Translations under genes and position numbers: made by a program | Shown here: piece by piece, positions 1-8,823 of the stretch | How the letters are laid out: every line of letters starts with the position of its first letter | Numbering within the stretch: the first letter of the stretch is position 1 | The notes under the pieces: generated by a model | Databases searched by the model: none | Seen by the model: only the letters and a program-made list of their open reading frames with translations | What the model was told of the DNA's origin: nothing | NCBI RefSeq assembly: GCF_900019265.1 | Contig: NZ_CYGX02000059.1 | Coordinates: forward strand, 20,707 to 84,706 | DNA: 64,000 nucleotides | Origin: Paraburkholderia ribeironis | Lineage (GTDB): Bacteria > Pseudomonadota > Gammaproteobacteria > Burkholderiales > Burkholderiaceae | Direction: 5' to 3'

Positions 1-3000
1 CGCATCGAGCGTGGTGTCGTCGTACGCGACGAAAGAGTTGGTGACGTCGCCTGTTGTTGGGTCGACGTTCAAGCCAGCGTCTTTCAATTGCTTGAGATTC
101 ACGGCCTGGTCGTCGGCCGTCGCAGCGGCCACGTTAGCGACCGTCACCGGCGTACCCGTACTACCCAGCGTCAGACCGGTGTGCGCGGGCGTATCGTATT
201 GCACCGAGTTGGCCGTTGCAGCCGCGAGGGCTGTGCCGACGTCGGCATAAGTCTGACCGCCGATCGTGAAACTCGGACTCTTGATCGTGCCATCGGGGTT
301 CACCGCTGCGCCACCGCCGATCGCAGCGGCCACGCCCGACAGCTGGTTGACGTTCACCGCGTCGGTGCCGCTGGTGCCCGCTGCCAGGTTGATGATCTGG
401 CTCTGTCTGGTGGAGTTGCCCACCGAGACCGCGTTGGCACGATCGGCAATCGCGCCGGAGCCGATCGCCACGCTATTCGCGGCAGAGACCTCAGCGTTCA
501 CACCCAGCGCCACCCCGTTAGTGGCGGCTTGCCAAACGAACGACTTATAGCCAATCGCGACGGAACCGGCACTCGTGGAGCTGGCATACGCGCCCAATGC
601 CAACGCATTGACCTGACTGGCACGGGTGTTGTAACCGATGGACACCGAGTTGTCGGACAGCGCGCCAACCGTTGCGCTCGCGCCGATGGCCGTCGAGTTC
701 ACCGACAACGCGCCCGCGCCCGAACCGACTGCGGTGCTGTCATCGCTGCCCGCCGCAGCACCTGCGCCGACGCCGAGTGCGTTGGTTCCAGTCGCGGCCG
801 CCACCGGGCCGATCGCCATGGCATTGGTAGCGTTTGAAGCAGACGTGCTGGACCCTTGGGTCACGTTCGGACTCACTGCAATATAGTCCGTCACCGGCAC
901 CGGAATCGCCCCCATCGACTTCACGCCACTGCTCGACGAGCCCAACGCCTGAGCTATCTGATACTCCATTTGGCCCACCGTAACCGCGTCGGTCGCATCC
1001 ATACCGTCCGCGACGTGCGTGATGCGCATCTCCGCACCCTTGCTGCCGACCGACACCGTATAGGATGCGTCCGTAGTGGCGTTCACGCCGATCGCCGTGG
1101 AATTTTCGAACGTTGCGCTCGCGCCCGTGCCGATTGCGAGCGTGTTCACCTTGGTCGCCATCGCTCCGCCGCCAATCGCCACCGACTCACCACCGCTTAC
1201 CAGCGCGGCGGGCGCGGTCGACACGACCTTGACATACTTCGCCGCGCTGACCAGATCGCCCGCGGCCGTGTTGAGCGCGAACAAAGCATCGCCGACATTG
1301 TTGTACGTGGTACCGCTGATCAGATAACCCGGCGCGGTGATCGAGCCGTCCGAACTGACCGACGCACCGGCGCCCAGTGCCGAAGCCAGGCCACTGGCCG
1401 ACTTGTACAGCTGGTCGCCGTTCACTGCGTCATTGCTGCCCGATACGATCTGACCGGCTGCCAGGTTCTTCACGAGAACCGGTGGCGTGGGAGCGACTGT
1501 GCCACCGAGCGTGAGCGTGTCATGCGCTGGCGAGTCATAGATGACCGCATCGGGTCCGCTGCCAATCGAGGCATTGTGGATGGCCGTATTCATCTGCTGC
1601 ACGTTGACAGCGTCGGTGTCTTGCGTGCCTTCTGCCACGTTGATGATCTGGCGCTGCACACCAGCCGCGCCCACCGACACCGCACTGTCACGATCGGCCA
1701 CCGAGTTCGATCCCAGCGCGACCGAGTTGTTTGCCGATGCGACGGCTGCGCCGCCGATCGCCACCGACTCCGTACCGACCGCCGACGAATCATCGAATGC
1801 CGAATTGGCATGGAAGTACCTGACGCCCCGATCGTAGAGGCCGTCCCCGATCTGCCCGACGTTCGCCGCGAGCGCGTCCAGGTCTTTGTTCGTCTTGTAC
1901 AACTGGCCGCCGTTGACCGCTTCGTTGCTCGACGCGGACGAGATGTCGCCAGCCGCCACGTTGCGCAGCTTGACCGGCGCGCTGTCCGTGCCGCCGAGCG
2001 TCACCGTGTCGCGCGCAAGCGAGTCATACGCCACCGTGAGCGGCGAAATGCCGTTGGTCCAGTTGTTGACGATATTCGTCACGTTGGCGAGATTGCTCGA
2101 CACGCCGGCGACGTTCTGATTCGTCTCGAACAACTGCGAACCATTCACGGCTTCCATACTGTGTGCCGACGAGATGTCGCCAGCCACCAGGTTTTGGATC
2201 TTCGTGCCGCGCGTGCCCTTGAGTGTGATCAGGTCCGACGTGGAACTGTCATATGCCACCGGGTTGTCGACGGGCGGGCGGAGCCCCGGATCAATACCAG
2301 CGATCGCGGCATTCAACTGGTCCACGTTGACCGCGTCGGTGCCCGCCGAGCCTTCGGTCACGTTAGTGATCTGCCTCGTATACTGCGCTTTGCCGTCCGC
2401 GGACAGATAGCCGACCGACACCGCGTCGGGCCGAGCAGCAACCGAGCCTGCACCCAGTGCAACCGAATTGGTTGCCACCGCGACGGCATTCGCGCCGTAT
2501 GCGCTGGAGTTGTCGCCGATCGCCAGCGATGACGGCCCGGAAGCAACTGTACTGGTGCCCAGTGCCCGCGCATCGGTCGACGCGTCACTCGACGGCGAGT
2601 TCGCCTGGAAATATCGCGTGTACTGATAAAGCTGCGCGCCATTGACCGCGTCCGCACTCCCCGACGAGACACCGCCCGCTGCCAGATCCGTGATCTTGTT
2701 GCCGGTCATGCTCACGTCGTTGAGCATGCTGATGCCACCCATGCCCTTCAGTTCGAGCCGGCCGTCGTCATAACCGGTGACGCGCGCCGTGATGTTCGAA
2801 CTGTTGAAGCCCCACGCGCCGTTGTCGGCTGCCGAGTTGTTCAACGAGAACGACATGCCGTTAGTGGACTCGCCGGTCGAGCTGCAGTCCATGATGCCGA
2901 CGGCACTCGACAGCGGCCCCCACGAAGACCCCACCCCGCCCACGCCGCCGGGGCACAACTCGAGACCACCGTTGCCGGTTGTCGCCTGGGCTGCCGCCAT

Positions 3001-3207
3001 ACCCGGCAACATGGCCACGCCGATGGCCATCGCGATCGGCATGAACGCTGCCTTGAGCGGAGTGGCCGGACGACTCGCGCTCTCCCCGCAGAGCGGGATT
3101 GTCTGGGAGGAGGCGGCTCCCGCGCCGCGATGGGTCCTGGCAGTCTCGGGCGCAGCGACCCACGTTCCTGAGACGTCATTCCAGACGCTGATATACGACT
3201 TGTTCAT
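1..3207 (-). CDS. Trimeric autotransporter adhesin (YadA-like), 3' end beyond window
   Basis: The frame is open from an ATG at 3207 to the left edge, at least 1069 codons, so the C-terminal membrane anchor is not seen. Residues 1-24 fit the extended signal peptide region (MNKSYISVWN..., then V-A-A-P-E), followed by a hydrophobic stretch and probable cleavage near residue 75 after AAAQA. About 25 residues between the two parts are unusual. The passenger has YadA-head repeats (S-x-A-(I/L)-G) and recurring stalk/neck motifs such as TDAVNVDQL and DAVNGAQLY, which alternate several times. Known family role: homotrimeric outer-membrane adhesin secreted through its own C-terminal barrel (type Vc), used in cell adhesion or biofilm. 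It is divergent from the Tad operon, so joint control is possible. A weak AGGG precedes the start. Confidence 0.93.
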   Translation of the reverse strand, partial: MNKSYISVWNDVSGTWVAAPETARTHRGAGAASSQTIPLCGESASRPATPLKAAFMPIAMAIGVAMLPGMAAAQATTGNGGLELCPGGVGGVGSSWGPLSSAVGIMDCSSTGESTNGMSFSLNNSAADNGAWGFNSSNITARVTGYDDGRLELKGMGGISMLNDVSMTGNKITDLAAGGVSSGSADAVNGAQLYQYTRYFQANSPSSDASTDARALGTSTVASGPSSLAIGDNSSAYGANAVAVATNSVALGAGSVAARPDAVSVGYLSADGKAQYTRQITNVTEGSAGTDAVNVDQLNAAIAGIDPGLRPPVDNPVAYDSSTSDLITLKGTRGTKIQNLVAGDISSAHSMEAVNGSQLFETNQNVAGVSSNLANVTNIVNNWTNGISPLTVAYDSLARDTVTLGGTDSAPVKLRNVAAGDISSASSNEAVNGGQLYKTNKDLDALAANVGQIGDGLYDRGVRYFHANSAFDDSSAVGTESVAIGGAAVASANNSVALGSNSVADRDSAVSVGAAGVQRQIINVAEGTQDTDAVNVQQMNTAIHNASIGSGPDAVIYDSPAHDTLTLGGTVAPTPPVLVKNLAAGQIVSGSNDAVNGDQLYKSASGLASALGAGASVSSDGSITAPGYLISGTTYNNVGDALFALNTAAGDLVSAAKYVKVVSTAPAALVSGGESVAIGGGAMATKVNTLAIGTGASATFENSTAIGVNATTDASYTVSVGSKGAEMRITHVADGMDATDAVTVGQMEYQIAQALGSSSSGVKSMGAIPVPVTDYIAVSPNVTQGSSTSASNATNAMAIGPVAAATGTNALGVGAGAAAGSDDSTAVGSGAGALSVNSTAIGASATVGALSDNSVSIGYNTRASQVNALALGAYASSTSAGSVAIGYKSFVWQAATNGVALGVNAEVSAANSVAIGSGAIADRANAVSVGNSTRQSQIINLAAGTSGTDAVNVNQLSGVAAAIGGGAAVNPDGTIKSPSFTIGGQTYADVGTALAAATANSVQYDTPAHTGLTLGSTGTPVTVANVAAATADDQAVNLKQLKDAGLNVDPTTGDVTNSFVAYDDTTLDA

Positions 3208-3953
3208 AAATTCCCTAAATGGAGGGCAAGCCCCGCTTGCAATTCGATTTGAGAAATCGTGCGCACACGCTTCCGGCAAAAAAACTGGCCGGCACATTCA
3301 GGACTCGACCCAAATTTTTTCACGCGTGGTAAATCTAACCGGCGGCTTTATCCCTAAAAATCAGGAAACGCGGAAATCATGTAGGAAATATCTGTACGAT
3401 CACGCGAGAAATCGCAGTCGGCGGCGCAAAGCAATCCCAGCTTGAATTGGGCAGATTTAAGCTCAAGCGGGAAATCGCGCGATCACGTGACAGCCGTCTC
3501 GTCTTTGCAACGGATCTGAATCGACAGGTATCGAAAATAGATCGATTACGGTAGATAGCGGCTGGCCGCGCATCGCGCCAGCATCGAAACGACCTCGCTG
3601 ACAGCCTTGTCTGGCGGCCATTCCAGCGCATCGCCATGCACTGCGCATGCGTGTGCGGCAATAGCGAGACGCCAGAAGCGCAACCGCCCCGGCGTTCGCA
3701 CAGTCATGCGCCGACGTTCGTCGCAATATTTAAATTGCTATAAATTTTTCGCGCCGCACAGTATGCGGAATAGTGTCATCGAGATTGGGAAATTTCGCAA
3801 ATTTGCAAGATAGATCCATTTCTATACTTTGCCCTGACACTGTTGCTCGTGCATTTTTTGATAAACCTTTTCTTAGTCCACGTTTTTTCGGTAACGGAAA
3901 AATCTGAACAACCGTGTCCAGCCTTCCGAATTAACGTCTTCAAAATTGAAATC
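3208..3953. other. Divergent intergenic region between adhesin and Tad pilus operon
   Basis: About 750 bp with no convincing gene. It is clearly more AT-rich than its flanks, especially 3720-3960, and should contain the promoters of both the adhesin and the pilin operon. I see no protein-like frame. AT-rich dyads occur at 3723-3738 and 3789-3806. Confidence 0.6.
3789..3828 (+). promoter_or_regulatory. Candidate pilin promoter with adjacent AT-rich palindromes
   Basis: GAAATTTC (3789-3796) and GCAAATTTGC (3797-3806) are two abutting perfect palindromes. A TATACT box follows at 3823-3828, about 125 bp before the pilin ATG. A good -35 box is not evident, so an activator may be needed. This is seen in sequence; function is inferred. 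Confidence 0.35.
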
Positions 3954-4229
3954 ATGAAATCCTCACCAATTCGCCAAAAGAATAAGCAACTGGGTCAAGG
4001 CATGACGGAATACATCATCATCGTCGCGCTGATCGCGGTGTCGGCCATCGGCGTGTATTCGCTGTTCGGCCAGACGCTGCGTAACCAGACGGCCGGCCTC
4101 GCTATTGAGATGTCCGGTCAGAACGCCCAGGGCAACATCGACAACGCGAAGAGCAACGCAAATACGGCAACGACGAACGCCGACAAGACGAAGAACATGG
4201 GTACGTATAACGACAGCAACAACAACTAA
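3954..4229 (+). CDS. Flp-type (type IVb) pilin-like protein
   Basis: A 91-residue protein with a short basic leader, then G-QGMTEY followed by a hydrophobic helix (IIIVALIAVSAIGVYSLFG). Cutting after the first glycine puts Glu at +5 and Tyr at +6, the type IVb prepilin rule. The C-terminal half is polar and Asn/Thr-rich and ends in three Asn. It is likely the major pilin subunit of the operon that follows, processed at the inner membrane. The start at 3954 was chosen because it gives a normal short leader; the same frame is open further upstream to 3843. No strong ribosome-binding site is seen. Confidence 0.8.
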   Translation: MKSSPIRQKNKQLGQGMTEYIIIVALIAVSAIGVYSLFGQTLRNQTAGLAIEMSGQNAQGNIDNAKSNANTATTNADKTKNMGTYNDSNNN

Positions 4230-4254
4230 TCTCGTCAGATTGGCGATATCCGTC

Positions 4255-5784
4255 ATGAAACGCTCTGCCCGCGAGGGCAGGGCCAGGCTCGCCAGCGCTA
4301 GCGGGCAGGCGCTGGTCCCTGCACTGCTGTTTCTTCTGGTCGGCTGCATCGGCCTGTACGTAGCGTTCAACTCGTTCCAGATGACTAGCGCCAGGATCAA
4401 GCTTCAGAACACGGCCGACGCCGCCGCATACAGCGCAGCCGTGCTTCAGGCGCGCGACTACAATTTCTCCGCATACACGAACCGGGCCATGATCGCCAAT
4501 CAGGTCACCGCCGCGCAGGTGGTGGCCCTGAAATCATGGATCGACGAACTCGACGCGACTTACTCGCTGTCGGACCTCGACAAGACGATCAACGCAGTAG
4601 CGGATCACCCGGCGCTATGGAGTACGCCAAAACAGATCGGCAAAGCCGACATCGCGCCGGTGCGCGCCGCGCTCGACGCGCTGCTGCCTACCGTGGCCGC
4701 CAATATCGGCGTGCTCAATCGCGCGCTGAGCGTGGCGCAGGCCAACTATCACGCGGCGGTCTTCACCGCCGTCCCCGACACGGCCAACGCAATCGCACAG
4801 CTCAACCAGCCCGATACACGCGTCACCAGCGGCTACTTCACCAGTGCGCGCAATGCGGCGCAGCTGGCGGCGTGGACTTCGTACACCGCCACCGTGACGC
4901 CGGCCGGCACCGCCGGCCAGGATGACTTTGCCGATGTGGTGACGGACGCAGACACGCTCGACGGCCTCGTCAAGAATCGCGACTCGGTGCGCAGCGTCGC
5001 GCCGAACTTCCAGCAATTGAACGACAGCGCCAACAAAATCTGCGGCGCCAACAGCTCGTTCACCGTCAATGTGACGCACGACGGCGGCACTCAGCTACGT
5101 AGCGACAAAGCCGGCTGGCAGTCCATCGACGCGAGTACCGCGCACTTATGGATCAGCTGTATTGGACCGATCGAATCCGAAGCCGGTTATGGCGGCAGCG
5201 CCAACGGCAATATCACCAGCTTCATGGCCCATCCGCCGTTCGCGGCATGGCAGGACTGGCAAGGCTATGGCGGCTACTTCAACTTCGGCTACACGGGTAG
5301 CGCGAGGCCCGGATGGCAGGTGCCGGACGCGATGGCCGAACAGTTCAGACTTGGCCCCGGCCCATCGCTCGATCCGGCCAACGGCGGCCTGCTGCCTTAT
5401 CAGGAAGTGAACGGCACACCACTCGCCGCACAGGCGCCACGCATCACGATCGAAGTCACGCGCAACACCGACACGCTGATGAAGACCGTGGGCCTGCGTG
5501 GCAGCGGACACATGAATGTCGATCCCAACGCGGCTGGCGGCGCAATGCGCGCACTGTCGAGCGCGCACGCGTACTTCGTGCGGCCGGACGAGACCTCGCC
5601 AGGCAACTCGATCATGGGTGGCCTGCTGAACGGCGATCAATGGGCACGCCCCGACCATAAGACCGAATACCCGAGCCTCTTCAGCCCGTACTGGCAAGCC
5701 GCGCTTGCGCCGGTCAGCGCAAGCGAACGCGCTGCGGCTCAGGCCGACCAGATCCCGCAAGCGTCGCAGGTTCAAGCGCAATGA
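4255..5784 (+). CDS. TadG-like pilus assembly protein (Tad domain)
   Basis: A 509-residue protein. A basic N-terminus is followed by S-G-Q-A-L-V-P and one transmembrane helix (residues about 20-42). Then comes the typical Tad/TadG pattern, with LQNTADAAAYSAA near residues 55-67. The rest is a large periplasmic domain without an obvious enzyme motif. The G-Q at the helix start resembles the pilin cleavage site of its neighbours, but Glu+5 is replaced by Pro, so cleavage is uncertain. The start is the ATG at 4255, 25 bp after the pilin stop. Its stop overlaps the next start (ATGA), implying translational coupling. Family role: accessory protein of the Tad machine, possibly spanning to the outer membrane. 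Confidence 0.8.
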   Translation: MKRSAREGRARLASASGQALVPALLFLLVGCIGLYVAFNSFQMTSARIKLQNTADAAAYSAAVLQARDYNFSAYTNRAMIANQVTAAQVVALKSWIDELDATYSLSDLDKTINAVADHPALWSTPKQIGKADIAPVRAALDALLPTVAANIGVLNRALSVAQANYHAAVFTAVPDTANAIAQLNQPDTRVTSGYFTSARNAAQLAAWTSYTATVTPAGTAGQDDFADVVTDADTLDGLVKNRDSVRSVAPNFQQLNDSANKICGANSSFTVNVTHDGGTQLRSDKAGWQSIDASTAHLWISCIGPIESEAGYGGSANGNITSFMAHPPFAAWQDWQGYGGYFNFGYTGSARPGWQVPDAMAEQFRLGPGPSLDPANGGLLPYQEVNGTPLAAQAPRITIEVTRNTDTLMKTVGLRGSGHMNVDPNAAGGAMRALSSAHAYFVRPDETSPGNSIMGGLLNGDQWARPDHKTEYPSLFSPYWQAALAPVSASERAAAQADQIPQASQVQAQ

Positions 5785-6749
5785 GGCCCATCTACCCGAA
5801 CGCCACCGCGCAAGGCGGTCAGGCTATGGCGGAATTCCTCGTTGCCATGGTCATGGTCATGAGCGTGCTGCTGCTTGCCATCGTGATGCTCGGCAAGTTC
5901 AACGACGTGCGCAACCGCACGCTGATGAGTTCACGCTATGTCGCCTGGGAACGCACCGTGTGGACGGACAGCGAGGCCACGGATCCACAAAGTTGCATCG
6001 CTGGGGCCGAAAACGACACCACGAAGCCATGGGGATGCACCGTCTGGGCGACGAGCGGCGCCACGAAACCGCTGACCGGCGACCCGAGCACTACTGAAGG
6101 ATGGTCCAGCACCTACGGCAGCGCCGCGCTGAGCGTGAGCAAGTCGGACGCCGAGCTCAAGGGCGAAGTGATGCAACGTCTGATGGCAGGCGACGGTGCG
6201 CCAATCGCCAGCACCGATCGCAAGCAGACCCAGCTGGCCGCGTCCCGGCCGTCCATGTGGCACGACTACGGCGGCAATCCTTTGCTGACCTCCACGGACG
6301 ACGTCGCGGTCGGCACCAGCGTGGCAGCCGATCCCGCGAGCGCCCAAAGCGGCGGCGCCCTCGCCCAGTGGCCCGTTCCCACCGCCACTGGCGGTCAATA
6401 CGTCGCACACCTGAGCGTGCCGACCAGCACGCTGCAATCCGGCTTCGTCAGCATCTCAATCGCGCGCAACAGCGACGCGCTGAAGCGGCTCTTGCCGAAA
6501 GACGGTCTGCTGCCGGCATTCAGCGGTCTCACGTTCTCTGACACGAATGTGCTAATGACCAACGCCTGGGTGCCCGACGGTTCCGCCAGCAACGAAGCAC
6601 TGTTCAGCCAGGCCGTGCCGGCGGTGAACGTCGCACTCGTGCCGTCCAGCGGCTATCTGGGGCTGCAAAAGTACGCGCCTGAGATTTCGACGCTTGAATT
6701 CGGCCGCATCCGGCAAGACGTCGTCCCGCCGAGCCGTTTGAATCAATGA
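5781..6749 (+). CDS. TadE-like minor pseudopilin, large
   Basis: A 322-residue protein beginning with a short leader and GG-QAMAEF, then a hydrophobic helix (residues about 20-40) with several Met-Val pairs. Glu+5/Phe+6 after the glycine fit a type IVb prepilin peptidase site. The downstream domain is long for a TadE-like protein (usually 150-200 residues), contains the segment RNRTLMSSRYVAWERTVW, and has no catalytic motif I recognise. It overlaps both neighbours by ATGA. It is likely a pseudopilin of the machine; which Tad pseudopilin it corresponds to is not certain. Confidence 0.7.
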   Translation: MRPIYPNATAQGGQAMAEFLVAMVMVMSVLLLAIVMLGKFNDVRNRTLMSSRYVAWERTVWTDSEATDPQSCIAGAENDTTKPWGCTVWATSGATKPLTGDPSTTEGWSSTYGSAALSVSKSDAELKGEVMQRLMAGDGAPIASTDRKQTQLAASRPSMWHDYGGNPLLTSTDDVAVGTSVAADPASAQSGGALAQWPVPTATGGQYVAHLSVPTSTLQSGFVSISIARNSDALKRLLPKDGLLPAFSGLTFSDTNVLMTNAWVPDGSASNEALFSQAVPAVNVALVPSSGYLGLQKYAPEISTLEFGRIRQDVVPPSRLNQ

Positions 6750-7474
6750 CATGCTTCCATCACCTCGCACGCGGCGCATGCCTCGCCAGCGCGTTGATGT
6801 CCGGTGTGCTGATCGCCGGTGCCGCGCTGGCTGGTAGCGCCTGCAACAAGACGCCCGTACCGCCGCAAAGCACCCTGGCGATCGGACGCGACATGATCGT
6901 CAACGGTGTGCCCGCCTCGGTCGTCGGGATGCAGTTCGCCGGAACAACGGATGACGTGTCGAAGGCATTCCGCGATTTCTGGACTGGCGAAAACGTGCCG
7001 GCGAAAGGTCAGCGCAATTCATCAGGACTACTGCTGAGTGCTTTGGACCGTCAATGCCTCTACGTGCTCAGCATTCCACCACAAGCGGAGGCCGGCCGCA
7101 CGCGCGGTCTCATGAGCGTGATCCGGCTCGACAGCGACCAGGCCGGGCACCGGCTACCCGATTCCGCGGTTCCGCTGCCGGAAAACAGCAAGGTGGTTTC
7201 CGATATCGAGAGCCGCGATCCGCAGCAAACCGGGCGCACATGGTTGCTCGACATCCCTGGCGAGGCGCGCTGGAACGCGCAGCGCTACCGCAACGATCTC
7301 GCGGCGCGCGGCTGGGTGAGCGTGGGCCGTCAGCCGGACTATCAGTTCAGTGGCAGCGTACACGCTGAAGGCACGGCATTCGCGATGCAGCGCGGCAGCG
7401 ATAGCGTGGACGCGAGTTTTTCCGATCGCGACGGCAGGACCGTCGCAATCGTCAATGCAATAAGGAACCGTTGA
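6746..7474 (+). CDS. Secreted protein of unknown function in the Tad operon
   Basis: A 242-residue protein with an N-terminal hydrophobic signal segment (residues about 10-31) ending in ALAGSACNK. This could be a signal-peptidase I site or, less likely, a poor lipobox. The mature part has short alternating strand-like segments and no domain I can name. Start and stop are packed against the neighbours (ATGA overlap upstream, next start 2 bp after the stop), so it belongs to the pilus operon. It may be a periplasmic assembly factor or pilotin-like protein, but nothing in the sequence proves that. Confidence 0.65.
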   Translation: MTCFHHLARGACLASALMSGVLIAGAALAGSACNKTPVPPQSTLAIGRDMIVNGVPASVVGMQFAGTTDDVSKAFRDFWTGENVPAKGQRNSSGLLLSALDRQCLYVLSIPPQAEAGRTRGLMSVIRLDSDQAGHRLPDSAVPLPENSKVVSDIESRDPQQTGRTWLLDIPGEARWNAQRYRNDLAARGWVSVGRQPDYQFSGSVHAEGTAFAMQRGSDSVDASFSDRDGRTVAIVNAIRNR

Positions 7475-7475
7475 G

Positions 7476-7682
7476 ATGCAACCACCGGGGCGCTTCACTC
7501 ACTTCGCGAGGCGACGTAGTCGGCAACGCGGCCAGACGTACGCGGAATACCTCGTCGTCACAACTGCTTTGATCGGCATTCTGCTGATCGCGTCGGGCGA
7601 CACCGCCGCGCCGTTCGTGGCGCTCGTCTCCGGCTTGAAGTCGTTTTTCGGCGCTTACAGCTTCGCCCTATCGCTTCCCTGA
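7476..7682 (+). CDS. Short pilin-like protein with type IVb processing motif
   Basis: A 68-residue protein with an Arg-rich leader (residues 1-18), then RG-QTYAEYLVVTTALIG and a hydrophobic segment. Glu+5/Tyr+6 follow the glycine, as in Flp prepilins. It lacks the polar C-terminal tail of the larger pilin at 3954 and ends in a second hydrophobic stretch (SFFGAYSFALSLP). It is probably a minor pilin. It lies between the secreted unknown and cpaB in the same transcript. Confidence 0.65.
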   Translation: MQPPGRFTHFARRRSRQRGQTYAEYLVVTTALIGILLIASGDTAAPFVALVSGLKSFFGAYSFALSLP

Positions 7683-7701
7683 CCGGCGACGGTCGATTGT
7701 C

Positions 7702-8799
7702 ATGCTCAAGAAAATCAAACTCCGCTCGCTCCTCGCAAACTCCTGGGTGCTGCTGTTGCTTGCCGTTCTGGTGGCAGGCGGTCTCACGTTTCTCCTCTAC
7801 AAGTACCTGAACGACCGTGAGAACAAGCTCAAGGCCGACATTGCCGCGCAAACGGCAGGCGCGGGCGTCCAGGTGGTCGTGCCGCAGCGCGATGTACCGG
7901 TCGGCACGCCGTTGTCGAGCAGCGTCTTCGTTGCCCGCGAGATTCCGGGTTATCTGGTCTACGACGACATGATCCGCCCGGATGACTTCGAGAAGTACCG
8001 CACGTCGCACCTCGTCAAACCGGTGCGGCGCGGTCTGCCGCTGCGCGCCGCCGACATCGACGTGCTACGCGGCCGTGATTTCTCGGACGTGCTGCCCACC
8101 GGACAACGCGCGCTGACAGTGGAAATCGACACGGTGAATTCGACGGCTCTGCTGCTTCGTCCAGGCAATCGGGTCGATCTGTATTGGGTCGGCAGGGTCT
8201 TCCGCGAAGACCACGCGTCCGACGACAAGAAAGTCGCGCAACTGCTGAAAGCGGACGTGCTGGTTCTCGCGACCGGCCAGGACATGCGCCCTCGCGACGC
8301 GGGCGAAGCCGCGCAGCAGGACCCGGCGAATGCCAACAGCAGCGCGATGAGCCGGCAGCAAGGCATGGGCTACACCACCGTCACGTTGCAGCTATCAGTC
8401 GACGATGTGCCGCGCGTCGCGCTCGCGCAGAAGATCGGCGGCTTGCGTCTGATCCTGCGCAACGCCGACGACAAGGGTAACGACGGCCCGCCGCTGGTGC
8501 AGGAAAGCGACGTATTCGTCGATCCCACCCGAGGCACGCTGCCCGCCGGCAAGGGTCCGGCCGCTCAGGTCGTGGAAGTGATTGCGGGCGGCGGGATGAA
8601 CAGCACCAGCGTGTTGGTGAGTCCCGCCGCGCAGCCGGCTCCCGCGCCGGATATGCCCGCCGCCGCCCGCGCCCCGGCCGACGCGAAGCCACCCGCACCC
8701 GCTGCGACGCAGCGCGAGCCAAGCGTGTACGAGCAGGCCAACGCGATCGCGCAACAACTCCAGAAGGCGGCTGCGCCCAGCACGTCCAGGCAGAACTAA
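7702..8799 (+). CDS. cpaB: Flp pilus assembly protein CpaB/RcpC
   Basis: A 365-residue protein. One N-terminal membrane helix (residues about 13-33) precedes an SAF-type domain with VVVPQRDVPVGTPLSSSVF (residues about 53-71), then a CpaB C-terminal domain with the segment LRPGNRVDLYWV. The tail after about residue 285 is Pro/Ala-rich and probably disordered. In Tad systems CpaB is periplasmic, may bind peptidoglycan, and stabilises the secretin. It precedes the secretin gene directly, as in other Tad operons. Confidence 0.88.
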   Translation: MLKKIKLRSLLANSWVLLLLAVLVAGGLTFLLYKYLNDRENKLKADIAAQTAGAGVQVVVPQRDVPVGTPLSSSVFVAREIPGYLVYDDMIRPDDFEKYRTSHLVKPVRRGLPLRAADIDVLRGRDFSDVLPTGQRALTVEIDTVNSTALLLRPGNRVDLYWVGRVFREDHASDDKKVAQLLKADVLVLATGQDMRPRDAGEAAQQDPANANSSAMSRQQGMGYTTVTLQLSVDDVPRVALAQKIGGLRLILRNADDKGNDGPPLVQESDVFVDPTRGTLPAGKGPAAQVVEVIAGGGMNSTSVLVSPAAQPAPAPDMPAAARAPADAKPPAPAATQREPSVYEQANAIAQQLQKAAAPSTSRQN

Positions 8800-8823
8800 A
8801 GCACCGAGTCAAGGTTTCACACC

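Noticed and set aside
856..2532. Long open frame (558 codons) on the plus strand
   Set aside because: It is antisense to the trimeric autotransporter, is Arg/His/Asp-rich as GC-rich shadows are, and has no recognisable domain.
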